A DNA stretch of 64,000 bases, from the NCBI RefSeq assembly GCF_037138995.1, contig NZ_JBAXHI010000005.1, positions 62,001-126,000 on the forward strand. Direction: 5' to 3'. This DNA is from Chlorohelix sp037138995 (GTDB lineage Bacteria; Chloroflexota; Chloroflexia; Chloroheliales; Chloroheliaceae). Positions 8,676-17,617 of the stretch are shown here, one piece after another. Numbering within the stretch: the first letter of the stretch is position 1; each line of letters opens with the position of its first letter. The position numbers were made by a program, and so were the translations under genes. The notes under the pieces were generated by a model. The model was not told where the DNA came from, searched no databases, and worked only from the letters and a program-made list of their open reading frames with translations.

Positions 8676-9409
8676 TCCCTTACCAAGCGAGCATAAAACT
8701 TGTACTTATCGCCCCGATAAACCGACTCAGCGTATTCAAACGGTTGAGCGCGTTCGGTATAAGTAAACCGGCGAATCAATAACACCGGGCTACCGGGCGC
8801 AATATTGAGCAAACGGCATTCCGCTTCTCTGGCGATACCCGCTTCTAGTTCCTGTTCCGCCTCAAGTGGTAGCAATCCGTATTTGGTTTCAAGAACTTGG
8901 TACAATGAATCGCGCTCAAAATCTTCTTCCAGCAACTTCTCACAGCCGATAAAGCTGATATAGGCTAACTCCACCGCCAATGGCTCACCATCGGCAAGGC
9001 GCAACCTTCGTAGTTTAAAAACCTGACGACCTAGATTTATCCGCAACTTATCCGCCACAATCTGGTCAGCAACATACATTTCTGCGCTTAACACCTTTGC
9101 GCCGGGACGCTGAGAGCGGGTTTGCATATCTTGGGTAAACCCGGTCAAACGTATCAATTGCTGAGTAATTTTAGGGCGTGAAACGAAAGTACCCCTGCCC
9201 TGTTTGCGGTATAATAAGCCTTCCTTAACCAACTCGGAGAGGGATTGCCGTACCGTCATACGGCTTAAACCATATTTTTCAGAAAGCTCACGCTCGGATG
9301 GTATCTCATCATCCTCTTTCCACTGCCCTGAGACAATACGTTCTCGGATAATCTCACGCAGTTGGTAATAGCGCGGCATAGTACCAGTTTTGGAAATATT
9401 CAATCCCAT
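8672..9409 (-). CDS. GntR/HutC-family transcriptional regulator with UTRA domain
   Basis: The 245-residue protein has an N-terminal winged helix (YYQLREIIRERIVSGQWKED through SRMTVRQSLSELVKEGLLYR and GRGTFVS, residues 14-76). A UTRA effector domain follows, including the C-terminal GSPVLLIRRFTY and YAESVYRGDKYKFYARL. This is the layout of NagR/YvoA, which responds to amino-sugar phosphates. It is the first gene of the minus-strand operon and overlaps namZ by 4 bp. A TTGACA/TATAAT promoter and an imperfect inverted repeat lie just upstream, which fits autorepression. The effector is not visible in the sequence; an amino-sugar or MurNAc phosphate is the natural guess. Confidence 0.93.
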   Translation of the reverse strand: MGLNISKTGTMPRYYQLREIIRERIVSGQWKEDDEIPSERELSEKYGLSRMTVRQSLSELVKEGLLYRKQGRGTFVSRPKITQQLIRLTGFTQDMQTRSQRPGAKVLSAEMYVADQIVADKLRINLGRQVFKLRRLRLADGEPLAVELAYISFIGCEKLLEEDFERDSLYQVLETKYGLLPLEAEQELEAGIAREAECRLLNIAPGSPVLLIRRFTYTERAQPFEYAESVYRGDKYKFYARLVRE

Positions 9410-9433
9410 GTATTGGGTCGATTCTTAATTATG

Positions 9434-9453
9434 TGGACTAGATGTATATACCA
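9434..9453 (-). promoter_or_regulatory. Candidate HutC/NagR-type operator
   Basis: Read on the minus strand the site is TGGTATATACATCTAGTCCA, an imperfect inverted repeat with TGG/CCA ends and 6 of 10 matching positions per half. It begins 10 bp after the -10 box of the promoter listed next, so it would cover about +3 to +22. Bound regulator would block transcription of the whole operon. Half-sites beginning TGGTATA are typical of the HutC subfamily. Confidence 0.6.
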
Positions 9454-9462
9454 GTTAATTTT

Positions 9463-9490
9463 ATTATATCTCACAGGAATAGAATGTCAA
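9463..9490 (-). promoter_or_regulatory. Consensus sigma-70-type promoter of the GntR-namZ-ABC-anmK operon
   Basis: On the minus strand the sequence is TTGACA (9490-9485), a 16-bp spacer, then TATAAT (9468-9463). Both hexamers match consensus exactly. Such a strong promoter with an operator-like repeat immediately downstream is the classical arrangement for repressor control. Confidence 0.8.
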
Positions 9491-9629
9491 GCCTTATATC
9501 CTTGTCTTTAACCCATACTTTTAGCAGAAATTGGACTAGCCTCTACTTATATAGTAAAATCCGCTGAAACAAATACTGGAGTAAAAACGTTTTAATTGAA
9601 ACCGAGTTTGAAAATTACTCAAGCAAAAA

Positions 9630-12392
9630 ATGGCAATAGACGAGCATAACCCCCCCTACACGCAGACCGACGAATTACCAGCGGAATCTGCCATAAAATC
9701 TAAACTGGAGAGCGGCTATTCTAAAGTCCGCCAACCCTCTAAGCGATTTTATTCCAGCCGCTTTGGTGGCTTTGGCTTCAAGCTAAATCTTGAGGTATTG
9801 CTGTATCTCATAATAATTATTTTCGCCCTGTTCACCCGCTTCGCCGACCTCGATAGCCGCGCCCTACACCATGACGAAGGCGTTCACGCCTACTATTCCT
9901 ATCAATATTATACTGGCGGGGGCTACGAACAAGAACCTTGGAAACATGGGCCACTACTTTATCATGTTACGGCGGCGACTTTCTGGCTTTTTGGCGACTC
10001 GGTAACAACGGCGCGTTTCCCTGCCGCCGCTCTAGGCGTAATAATGGCGCTGCTACCCCTACTTATACGGCGTGAGTTGGGACGTTGGGGGGCATTGAGC
10101 GCATCTTTTCTGCTGGCGATTTCGCCATTATTCCTGTATTACAGCCGCTTTATTCGTGAGGATATTTTCGTAGCAGTAATCTCATTATTGCTGGTAGGTT
10201 TTATATTCCGTTTTATTAGTAAGCCCGCCCCATCCCACTTCTACCTATTAATGGCTTCCTTAGCATTACTATTTTGCACTAAAGCAATCAGCTTCTTTTA
10301 TCTCGCCTTGTTTGGCGGCTTTTTATTCGCTTGGCTCTGCTGGCAACTCGCCCCGCGCTTGTTAGTCATAATCGGAATATATTTGCTGGCGGCGCTGGCA
10401 AGTTTTAGTTTTCTGGCAGGTTTTTATCGATTGCCTCCAATCCCCACGGATAATCCTAACCCCGATGCTTTGAAAACCTATTTGTATCAAGTTTTGTCAC
10501 ATCCCTTAATCTGGGCTGCCTTGATACTAGGAGTAATTGGTCTGATACTAGTCTATTATGCCTTCAGAGAAGTAGCGGTAAATCGGCGGAATTATTTCGC
10601 CCGTATGGGGTTGGTAAATTCAACCTATAGAGCTTCCACTGCTCTTTTCATGCCCTATGAACCGGGTACAGTTGCTTATGCGGTGGGTTGGTTGGGGCGG
10701 CGCTGGAAAGTAGTAGGCGTAGGCTTCGCGCTGGCTTTCGGTATCTACAGCGCGTTTTATACTGGCTTTTTCAGTAGCCCTGCACAAGGCGAGGTTGGGC
10801 TATTATCCACACTGTTCTATTGGATGGCACAGCAAGGGGTAGAGCGTGGCTCGCAACCTTGGTATTATTATATGCTTACCCTGCCTCTATATGAACCGCT
10901 GGCATTGATATTTGGCTCTGTCAGTGGCATATTCATCCTTTGGCAAACGGTACGCTTTGGAACTCGGCGTAAAATCCGGCGAGAATTAATCCCAACGCCC
11001 GACTTCTCCGAATTAGAAAATGATGACGAACTGGACGCACCGGTTGGCACAGTAACTGAAGCAGTTTCACGCCCACGTTGGCAAGTCCGTGAAACCAGTT
11101 CCAGTATCAAGGGTAATAGCCTCTTACCGGGAGAAAGACAAAGACTTCCCCACCCTTATTTTGCCCCTCTATTTTTGCTGACATGGGCTGTTGGGAATTT
11201 CTTCTTTTTAAGCTGGGCAGGGGAAAAAATGCCATGGCTAACTTTGCATCTAGCATTGCCATTGATTCTTTTAACCGCCTATTTGTGCCAACGTATGTTT
11301 GGTGGAATAGATAAATATCTTAGTGGAGCAGAATCGCGCGAACTGGTAATTTACAAATTTCGCAGCGTTCATTTCTTCTGGATATTAACGGGCTTACTTT
11401 TGTTCATAGGTGTGCTTGGTTACACAATCACTATGAATGTGAATGTGAACCCGGCAATTTCACAGCCCCGCAGCAGCCAAGCCCTACTATGGGTTCCGCT
11501 AATTCTCTCTATATTTCTGCTCATCAGCGGGAGCATATTGCTAGGCAGTCGAATAGCCTTTTACGCGATGGGTTTAGTAGCCTTTGGTTTAATGTCATAT
11601 TTCACCCTTCACACTGCTTTTGCCTATGCTTATGTATATGCGGATGTTCCACAGGAAATCGGAGTTTATACCCAGACTTCGCCGGATGTAGCACGGGTGG
11701 TCAATGAGATTAACACTGTCGCAAATGTCTTACCGCAGCGTTATAGCACCCCGATTATGTATGACAATGAGACTCGTACTCCGCTCGATTTTTACTTGCG
11801 GGATTTTACCAATCGTAAGGCTGTAAAAGATTTTAGCGCACAGTCGCTTTCATCTTCTGAAATTGATACGCTCTCAACTTATCCGATAATTATCGCTTTG
11901 ACCGATAAGCGTACCGCGCTAGAACCACAACTTGGCGGTCGTTATGAACGATACACCTATTCTTTCCGCGCATGGTTTGGTGAGGAAACCTATCGCAACT
12001 TTATTCCTGTCGCTGATAAGGAAATCGAGTTTCTGACCGGGAAAATCAACCAAACTACAGTGCGTGACAACGAAGGGCAGGTCGCCTTGACTAAAGGCGA
12101 AGTGATGAACGCCGACAAATTGCAAGCCTTGAGTTCCACCAAAGGGTTACTGGATAAACTCTACAACGGTAATGGCGGCAATAGCTGGATTCTAAACACC
12201 AGCCTGTTAGTTTCAGGTGTTAGCAAAGAATTGCAGGGAGATGATTTCTCCCGTTTGTGGCGTTATGTGGTTTTCCGCGAAGTGGTACAACCAATTGGCA
12301 GCCTCAATTTTGATTTATACATCAGTAAGGATATTCTGGCGTTTTACCGCCAGTATGGTAATTTGGTTGAAAGACCGTTAGACCGTTCATGA
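9630..12392 (+). CDS. Agl23-like membrane glycosyltransferase (TIGR03663 type), first copy
   Basis: The 920-residue multipass membrane protein has a disordered cytoplasmic N-terminus (about 50 residues), a first helix (LYLIIIIFALFTRFA) and then the extracytoplasmic HHDEGVH motif, with D82 and E83 as the likely catalytic or metal-binding pair of the PMT/GT39 fold. EPWKHGPLLYHVTAATFWLFGDS follows closely, a combination I associate with Agl23 proteins described near lipid-linked oligosaccharide flippases. About a dozen helices follow, with a soluble C-terminal domain from about residue 680. The protein probably transfers a sugar from a polyprenyl-phosphate donor. The next gene starts inside its stop (ATGA), so the two are translationally coupled. 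The acceptor is unknown. Confidence 0.8.
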   Translation: MAIDEHNPPYTQTDELPAESAIKSKLESGYSKVRQPSKRFYSSRFGGFGFKLNLEVLLYLIIIIFALFTRFADLDSRALHHDEGVHAYYSYQYYTGGGYEQEPWKHGPLLYHVTAATFWLFGDSVTTARFPAAALGVIMALLPLLIRRELGRWGALSASFLLAISPLFLYYSRFIREDIFVAVISLLLVGFIFRFISKPAPSHFYLLMASLALLFCTKAISFFYLALFGGFLFAWLCWQLAPRLLVIIGIYLLAALASFSFLAGFYRLPPIPTDNPNPDALKTYLYQVLSHPLIWAALILGVIGLILVYYAFREVAVNRRNYFARMGLVNSTYRASTALFMPYEPGTVAYAVGWLGRRWKVVGVGFALAFGIYSAFYTGFFSSPAQGEVGLLSTLFYWMAQQGVERGSQPWYYYMLTLPLYEPLALIFGSVSGIFILWQTVRFGTRRKIRRELIPTPDFSELENDDELDAPVGTVTEAVSRPRWQVRETSSSIKGNSLLPGERQRLPHPYFAPLFLLTWAVGNFFFLSWAGEKMPWLTLHLALPLILLTAYLCQRMFGGIDKYLSGAESRELVIYKFRSVHFFWILTGLLLFIGVLGYTITMNVNVNPAISQPRSSQALLWVPLILSIFLLISGSILLGSRIAFYAMGLVAFGLMSYFTLHTAFAYAYVYADVPQEIGVYTQTSPDVARVVNEINTVANVLPQRYSTPIMYDNETRTPLDFYLRDFTNRKAVKDFSAQSLSSSEIDTLSTYPIIIALTDKRTALEPQLGGRYERYTYSFRAWFGEETYRNFIPVADKEIEFLTGKINQTTVRDNEGQVALTKGEVMNADKLQALSSTKGLLDKLYNGNGGNSWILNTSLLVSGVSKELQGDDFSRLWRYVVFREVVQPIGSLNFDLYISKDILAFYRQYGNLVERPLDRS

Positions 12393-15300
12393 AGCAGGAT
12401 ATGGCGAAATCTTACGCAAACAGAATAGATACCACTGAACAATCTGATGGCGATACCGAAGAAAAGCTACAGCCGGAAAGCGCCCTAGACCGAGTATTAG
12501 CGTTTGGCTGGCTTAACTGGGAAAGTATCCTGTGGATAGCAATTATTGTGCTGGCGATAGCAAGCCGATTGGCTTCACTTGATCTGAAAGCCATACACCA
12601 CGATGAATCCATCCATGCAAAGTGGAGCTATGATATGTTCAAGGGGACATTTATTTATCGCTACGACCCCACTTGGCATGGCCCTTTGCTCTATTATTTA
12701 GTCAGCGCATCTTTCATGCTTTTCGGCGGCGATAACGAAACAACCGCCCGTTTGATGCCTGCTCTTTTCGGAGTAGCCACTGTCGCTATATGTTGGTTTC
12801 TGCGCCCCCTTTTGGGACGCTTCGGCGCATTGTTTGCCGGAACGCTGGTGCTAATTTCCCCAACTATTCTGTATTTCAATCGCTCCCTACGTCATGACTC
12901 TTTTGCGCTTTTCGGTGAGTTGCTTTTTGCTATAGGCGTTTTCCGCTTTCTACAAAGCCGCAAATGGCTCTGGATGGCATGGGCTGGTCTAGGCTTGGCT
13001 ATCACCTATGCCAGCCACGAAATGGTTTTCCTAAATACTGTTATTCTTGTAACGTGGCTAGGTTTGGCATTTGTAGTGGAATTGGTAACACTCCCAAAAG
13101 TGGTTAAAAACCGCATCGCCAAACGTATTACCGAACGATTGCAAGAAATCAAAAATAAGCCGTTTCCTGAGCAATCTAAACGCGCTATCATCACCGATGG
13201 CGAACTGGATGAGCCTGAAATACCGCCCCAAGAATTAGCAGTTTCTGAAGAAGTCCATATACTTGAACCGCTCACTGCCGAACCGTCCGTAGAGCAAGAA
13301 ATTCCCGCGCATGCCACACGCTCGTGGTGGAAAGCTCTGCTGATTTATACTAAGGCAGGTTGGTTTGGCTTTTCTTATACCTTCGCCGGAACTTTACTGC
13401 TTGCTACACTTGTAAGCCTACGCTTTGCGCTTATGTCAAAAAACCCTATCCTGCCTAATAACGGCATACCAAAAGGGAATCTTTTGCTAATAGGACCAGA
13501 AGTAGATAAGTGGCTGGCGTATGTCTTCAACGGCGCGTTACTTGGCATCGCGTTGGGATTGGTTGCGGGTTGGTTGGTTTCGCTGGCGGACGTAGCAGAG
13601 GACGACAAATTTGCCGGTAGCGCAGCGTTGCGTGGAGCAATCCGCATTTTCCGCCACCCAAAAGCCATCGCCGCTTTCTTTATCGCCTTTGCTCTACTAT
13701 ATATACCTTTATTTGGAAACTTCTTTACCTATATTCCGGGTCTTGCTGATGGCATCTATCGAGGCGTGGAATATTGGGCGAGCGTACATAATAGCCGCCG
13801 CCTCGACCAACCTTGGTTCTATTACCCGCTGTTGATGATGTTGTATGAAACTTTGCCTTTTCTGTTAAGCCTAGTCGCACTGGTTATAATTCCGGTGGCG
13901 TGGTTCAGACGCGCTATGAGCAAAGGACAACCTATATTCAGTGTAAAGGGATTGTTCGCAGGTTATACGCTATGGTGGAGCGCGTTGGCAATGGTGCTGT
14001 ATTCAATCGCCGGAGAAAAAGTACCATGGCTTAATATGCAGGTTACTTTACCTGCTATCCTCGCCGCAAGTGTATTAGTGCAACGAACGGCGCAACGGGT
14101 TGACTGGCGTAGCGTGGTCAAACCTTCGCAGGGCTTACTATTCGGGGCGCTTTTCATCCTAATGTTTGCGGGCGTAGCAGTGATAATCGGGCAACTTATC
14201 GGCATCGGGGAATTAGGTATTACCATTGTCCCACCAGATGGCACAACCATAGAAAGCGCACGCCTTTACCGTACCCTAGAAACTATATTGGTACTGATTG
14301 TGCTGACGCTTTTATTCTATTTCTCGCTGAAACTTTGGCGTAGCGGGCGTGTTACAGGTAAAACTATGCGGGCGGTAATCTTAACTCTCGTGGTTTTAAC
14401 GCTCGGTGGCTATGGGTTAAAGTCCAGCATTGGGGCTACTTATGACCACCCAGATATTGCAGTAGAACCGTTAGTGCAGGTGCAAACTGCGCCGGACGTG
14501 GTACTTTTCACCAAACGATTGGAGAAACTGGCGCGAGATGCCCGCGACCAATTCCGTATTACACCTCCTACGCCCGGCACAACCACACAAGCCCCTGACC
14601 CTGCCGGTATAAAAGGTTTGCCTATCCTAGTTTCAAATGAGGTGTCGTGGCCGCTGGTTTGGTATTTGCGAAGCTATAACAACGTGGGTTATTTTACTCC
14701 CAATGATGATGCCACTCAACCCGATGTTGTAGCGTTGCCCTTAAAAGACAGTCGCGGCAATCCTTATGCGGTAATTGCGATTCAGCTATCGGAAGACCAA
14801 CCCAAACTTCAGGCTGCGCTAAAAGGTCAATATACCCGATACCAGATTCGTTTTCGCTGGTGGTTTCCTGAAGATGATAACGGTTACGGAAGTATAGGCA
14901 AAGCCCCACTGGAAAGTACCACTCCTGAATTGGATAAGAAAAAAATTCAGAACACTGACTGGGGTAAGCTATGGAACACTTTCACCAAACAGCCCAGCGT
15001 CGGTCAAATGTGGCGCTACATTATGTACCGGGAATTAGCAACAACCCCCGGTCAAGTGAATATGGTGTATTACATTCGCAATGAGCTTGAGCCTGATTTG
15101 CCGCTAGTAAGCAGTACCACCCCTGCTACGGCAAGCCCTCAACCAACCGAAACGGCAACAAGCGGCGTTTTCGATATGACCGCCTCCAAACAAGCCGGAA
15201 CGAATAATGGGCAATACCGTTTGCCGCGCACCCTTACAGTCGCACCCAATGGCGATTTTCTGGTGCTGGATAGCGGGAATGGGCGGGTTCAGCGTTTCTC

Positions 15301-16078
15301 CGCAGATGGGAAATTTCTCTCTAAATTCGGGAAAGCTGGTGCTGGCGATGGGCAATTCACACTGATTCAGTTGAGTACCGGTGCGCCTACTACCAATGGA
15401 CAGAACGATGGCGGTCCCGGTGGTATTGCTGTAGATGAGGACGGAAATATTTATGTAGCCGATACATGGGGCTACAGAATTGAGAAGTTTGACGCTAACG
15501 GCAATTTCCTGCTCAAATGGGGAGAGGGTTTGGATTCGCGCAACGACCCCGCGCAAGCTCTTCGAAATCCCAAAGGCTTTTACGGTCCGCGTGGACTCTT
15601 TTATGACCGTAACCGCAAAGAACTCTATGTGGCAGATACCGGAAACCGCCGAATCGTGGTTTTCGATAAAAATGGAATCCCACTTAGGCAATTTGGTACG
15701 TCCGGCACAGAACCCGGTCAGTTCAATGAACCTACCAGCGTGGCAGTATCCGACGATGGTAAAGTGTATGTTACTGACCTACGCAACAAGCGAGTTCAGG
15801 TTCTTGATTTGGATGGCAAATATCTAAGTGAAATTACAATTCCCTACTGGCACGAACAACCACTTAGCGAGCCGTATATAACGTTGGATAAAGTAGGAAA
15901 TGCCTACATCAGCGATTCAGCCAATGCTACAATTTATCGTATTGGGAAAGATGACCATGAGATAGCAATTATAAACGATAGCGCCCTTTTAAATCCGGTG
16001 GGTTTAGCGATTGGCAAGGATGGTAATCTTTATATAGCAGATGCAAAGCGACATTCTATTATCAAATTATTGCTTTAA
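12389..16078 (+). CDS. Agl23-like membrane glycosyltransferase fused to a C-terminal NHL propeller
   Basis: The 1229-residue protein has an N-terminal half that parallels the upstream gene: HHDESIH (D72, E73), PTWHGPLLYYLVSASFMLFG, and paired membrane segments including AGEKVPWLNMQVTLPAILAA. A charged cytoplasmic insert lies at about residues 240-310. From about residue 930 the sequence becomes an NHL-type beta-propeller with repeated LPRTLTVAPNGDFLVLDSGN, GGIAVDEDGNIYVADTWGYR and LYVADTGNRRIVVFDKNG units, about six blades. NHL propellers usually bind protein or glycan partners, and here the propeller would sit outside the membrane. The start overlaps the preceding stop by 4 bp. Fusion and tandem duplication suggest a dedicated two-enzyme surface glycosylation unit. 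Confidence 0.85.
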   Translation: MKQDMAKSYANRIDTTEQSDGDTEEKLQPESALDRVLAFGWLNWESILWIAIIVLAIASRLASLDLKAIHHDESIHAKWSYDMFKGTFIYRYDPTWHGPLLYYLVSASFMLFGGDNETTARLMPALFGVATVAICWFLRPLLGRFGALFAGTLVLISPTILYFNRSLRHDSFALFGELLFAIGVFRFLQSRKWLWMAWAGLGLAITYASHEMVFLNTVILVTWLGLAFVVELVTLPKVVKNRIAKRITERLQEIKNKPFPEQSKRAIITDGELDEPEIPPQELAVSEEVHILEPLTAEPSVEQEIPAHATRSWWKALLIYTKAGWFGFSYTFAGTLLLATLVSLRFALMSKNPILPNNGIPKGNLLLIGPEVDKWLAYVFNGALLGIALGLVAGWLVSLADVAEDDKFAGSAALRGAIRIFRHPKAIAAFFIAFALLYIPLFGNFFTYIPGLADGIYRGVEYWASVHNSRRLDQPWFYYPLLMMLYETLPFLLSLVALVIIPVAWFRRAMSKGQPIFSVKGLFAGYTLWWSALAMVLYSIAGEKVPWLNMQVTLPAILAASVLVQRTAQRVDWRSVVKPSQGLLFGALFILMFAGVAVIIGQLIGIGELGITIVPPDGTTIESARLYRTLETILVLIVLTLLFYFSLKLWRSGRVTGKTMRAVILTLVVLTLGGYGLKSSIGATYDHPDIAVEPLVQVQTAPDVVLFTKRLEKLARDARDQFRITPPTPGTTTQAPDPAGIKGLPILVSNEVSWPLVWYLRSYNNVGYFTPNDDATQPDVVALPLKDSRGNPYAVIAIQLSEDQPKLQAALKGQYTRYQIRFRWWFPEDDNGYGSIGKAPLESTTPELDKKKIQNTDWGKLWNTFTKQPSVGQMWRYIMYRELATTPGQVNMVYYIRNELEPDLPLVSSTTPATASPQPTETATSGVFDMTASKQAGTNNGQYRLPRTLTVAPNGDFLVLDSGNGRVQRFSADGKFLSKFGKAGAGDGQFTLIQLSTGAPTTNGQNDGGPGGIAVDEDGNIYVADTWGYRIEKFDANGNFLLKWGEGLDSRNDPAQALRNPKGFYGPRGLFYDRNRKELYVADTGNRRIVVFDKNGIPLRQFGTSGTEPGQFNEPTSVAVSDDGKVYVTDLRNKRVQVLDLDGKYLSEITIPYWHEQPLSEPYITLDKVGNAYISDSANATIYRIGKDDHEIAIINDSALLNPVGLAIGKDGNLYIADAKRHSIIKLLL

Positions 16079-16106
16079 GCGGTTTTTGTTGCTAAAATAT
16101 CTTCAC

Positions 16107-16129
16107 TTGTATAAAGTAGGTTGTATAAA
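16107..16129 (+). promoter_or_regulatory. Direct repeat TTGTATAAA x2 upstream of HxlR gene
   Basis: TTGTATAAA occurs at 16107-16115 and again at 16121-16129, a 14-bp period, about 30 bp before the hxlR-type start. It could be a regulator-binding site, a pair of -10-like elements, or both. No good -35 at standard spacing was found. Confidence 0.3.
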
Positions 16130-16159
16130 AAGGTTCTGAAGTAGATCAGCGGTAATACT

Positions 16160-16552
16160 ATGACTCAGAAAATAAACGCAGCAGAGCATGTACATATTTG
16201 CCCTAAATATGAAAAAGCCATTTCTATATTAGGAAAACGTTGGACTGGACTTATTATTAAGGCTCTAATGGATGGTTCTTTGCGCTTCAATGAACTGTTG
16301 AAAATCGTGGGTACTGTCAGCGATCGGGTTCTAACCGAACGACTCCGCGAACTGGAAACAGAAGGTTTGTTAGAACGCCTTGTTCATCCCGACTCCCCCG
16401 TTCGAATCGAGTATATGCTAACCCCTAAAGGTCGCTCAATGGAGCAAGTATTAGATGCGCTCCAAGATTGGGCGAACAAATGGGTTAGTTATGAACCTAG
16501 CGAGAACGAACATATCTATGAGGAAGTCTCAGAAATAGCAGCCCAAAGCTAA
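16160..16552 (+). CDS. HxlR-family winged-helix transcriptional regulator
   Basis: The 130-residue protein shows the HxlR core: CPKYEKAISILGKRWTGLII, LRFNELLKIVGTVSDRVLTE, RLRELETEGLLERLVHPDSP and VRIEYMLTPKGRSM. It retains the early Cys (Cys13 in HICPKY) that in some relatives senses oxidants or electrophiles. HxlR proteins bind DNA as dimers and usually control neighbouring enzymes. The dienelactone hydrolase gene 243 bp downstream on the same strand is a plausible target. The intergenic stretch to that gene shows no other credible coding sequence. Confidence 0.9.
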   Translation: MTQKINAAEHVHICPKYEKAISILGKRWTGLIIKALMDGSLRFNELLKIVGTVSDRVLTERLRELETEGLLERLVHPDSPVRIEYMLTPKGRSMEQVLDALQDWANKWVSYEPSENEHIYEEVSEIAAQS

Positions 16553-16795
16553 TTTCTATTGTATTCTTATCCCCAAGATTTATCTCATTTGTTTACTTTT
16601 TGGTCATTGTGAGCAAGTGCGGTATGCTTTTTTTGTGCCTTTCTGTCAAGTCTTTTTTCTAAATCTTTTCCTGAATATCTATAGTTCGCCAGCATTAGCA
16701 GACCTGCTATTTCAAACACTACTTCGTATCTTTGATACAATAACCGCGACAAATAAATTCCGACCAATTTTAGCTCAAGAATAGAGGCAAGCGCT

Positions 16796-17494
16796 ATGCA
16801 CGAACAGGAAGAACTGATTACCGAAGACGTAAAAGCCGGAGTTTATGAGGCTTATTTGGCGCGTCCCCAAAGCGGCGAAAACCTGCCCGGTGTTTTGATT
16901 ATTCATGAGATTTTTGGCTTAAATGAAAACATTCGGGATATTGCTCGGCGTTTTGCGCGTGAGGGTTACGTTGCGCTGGCAGTTGATTTGTACTCAAAAG
17001 AAAATATTCGGCAACTCTGCATTTTCAAAACGGTAGCAGGGATGATTATTAGCGCCCGTAAAACCGCCCATATGGGCGCGCTGGATGAAGCGGTAAATTG
17101 GCTCAAAAGCCTGCCCGTTGTTAGCCCCGAAAAATTAGGGGTTATCGGCTTTTGTATGGGCGGGGGCTACGCGCTGGCTTTTGCAGTCAGCAGCAAGCAA
17201 CTAAAAGCGGTAAGCGCCTTCTATGGTATGAACCCGCGTCCGTTAGATTCGGTGGCGCAGGCTTGCCCGGTAATGGCAAGTTATGGCAGCAAAGATGAGT
17301 TTTTTGCCAAACAGGGCTTGAAACTTGAAAAGAAGTTGAAAGAATTTGGTATTCCGCACGATGTAAAGGTATATGAAGATGCCGACCACGCTTTCTTTAA
17401 CGACACATGGCACAATTACAACTCAGAAGCCGCCAATGATGCTTGGCAACGCACCCTTGCATTTTTTAGCACGCATATTTTAAATAGGAAATAA
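16796..17494 (+). CDS. Dienelactone hydrolase family protein
   Basis: The 232-residue alpha/beta hydrolase has the dienelactone-hydrolase nucleophile elbow GFCMGGGYALAF with Cys120. Asp167 lies in YGSKDEFF and His198 in EDADHAFFND, which reproduces the Cys-Asp-His triad and its spacing. LIIHEIFGLNENIRDIARRFA is the usual oxyanion/lid region. Family members cleave dienelactone in chloroaromatic degradation or act on other small esters and lactones, and no other aromatic-degradation gene is nearby. There is no signal peptide, so it is cytosolic. GAGG lies 13 bases before ATG 16796. Confidence 0.9.
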   Translation: MHEQEELITEDVKAGVYEAYLARPQSGENLPGVLIIHEIFGLNENIRDIARRFAREGYVALAVDLYSKENIRQLCIFKTVAGMIISARKTAHMGALDEAVNWLKSLPVVSPEKLGVIGFCMGGGYALAFAVSSKQLKAVSAFYGMNPRPLDSVAQACPVMASYGSKDEFFAKQGLKLEKKLKEFGIPHDVKVYEDADHAFFNDTWHNYNSEAANDAWQRTLAFFSTHILNRK

Positions 17495-17617
17495 GGTAAT
17501 AACAGGTTTAAATTACCCGGCATTAATTCATTTGTAACCTACATTTAGTACCATGTTGCATGCGGTAAATACTTGAAAAGAAATGAGTATTTAACTTTGG
17601 GATACTATAGGAGCAAA

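Noticed and set aside
16385..16400. GTTCGAATC string resembling a tRNA T-loop
   Set aside because: It lies inside the HxlR coding sequence and no acceptor stem or anticodon arm can be drawn. No tRNA was found in any gap.
16585..16767. 60-codon minus-strand ORF between the HxlR and dienelactone hydrolase genes
   Set aside because: No start signal or homology seen; probably chance in AT-rich sequence.
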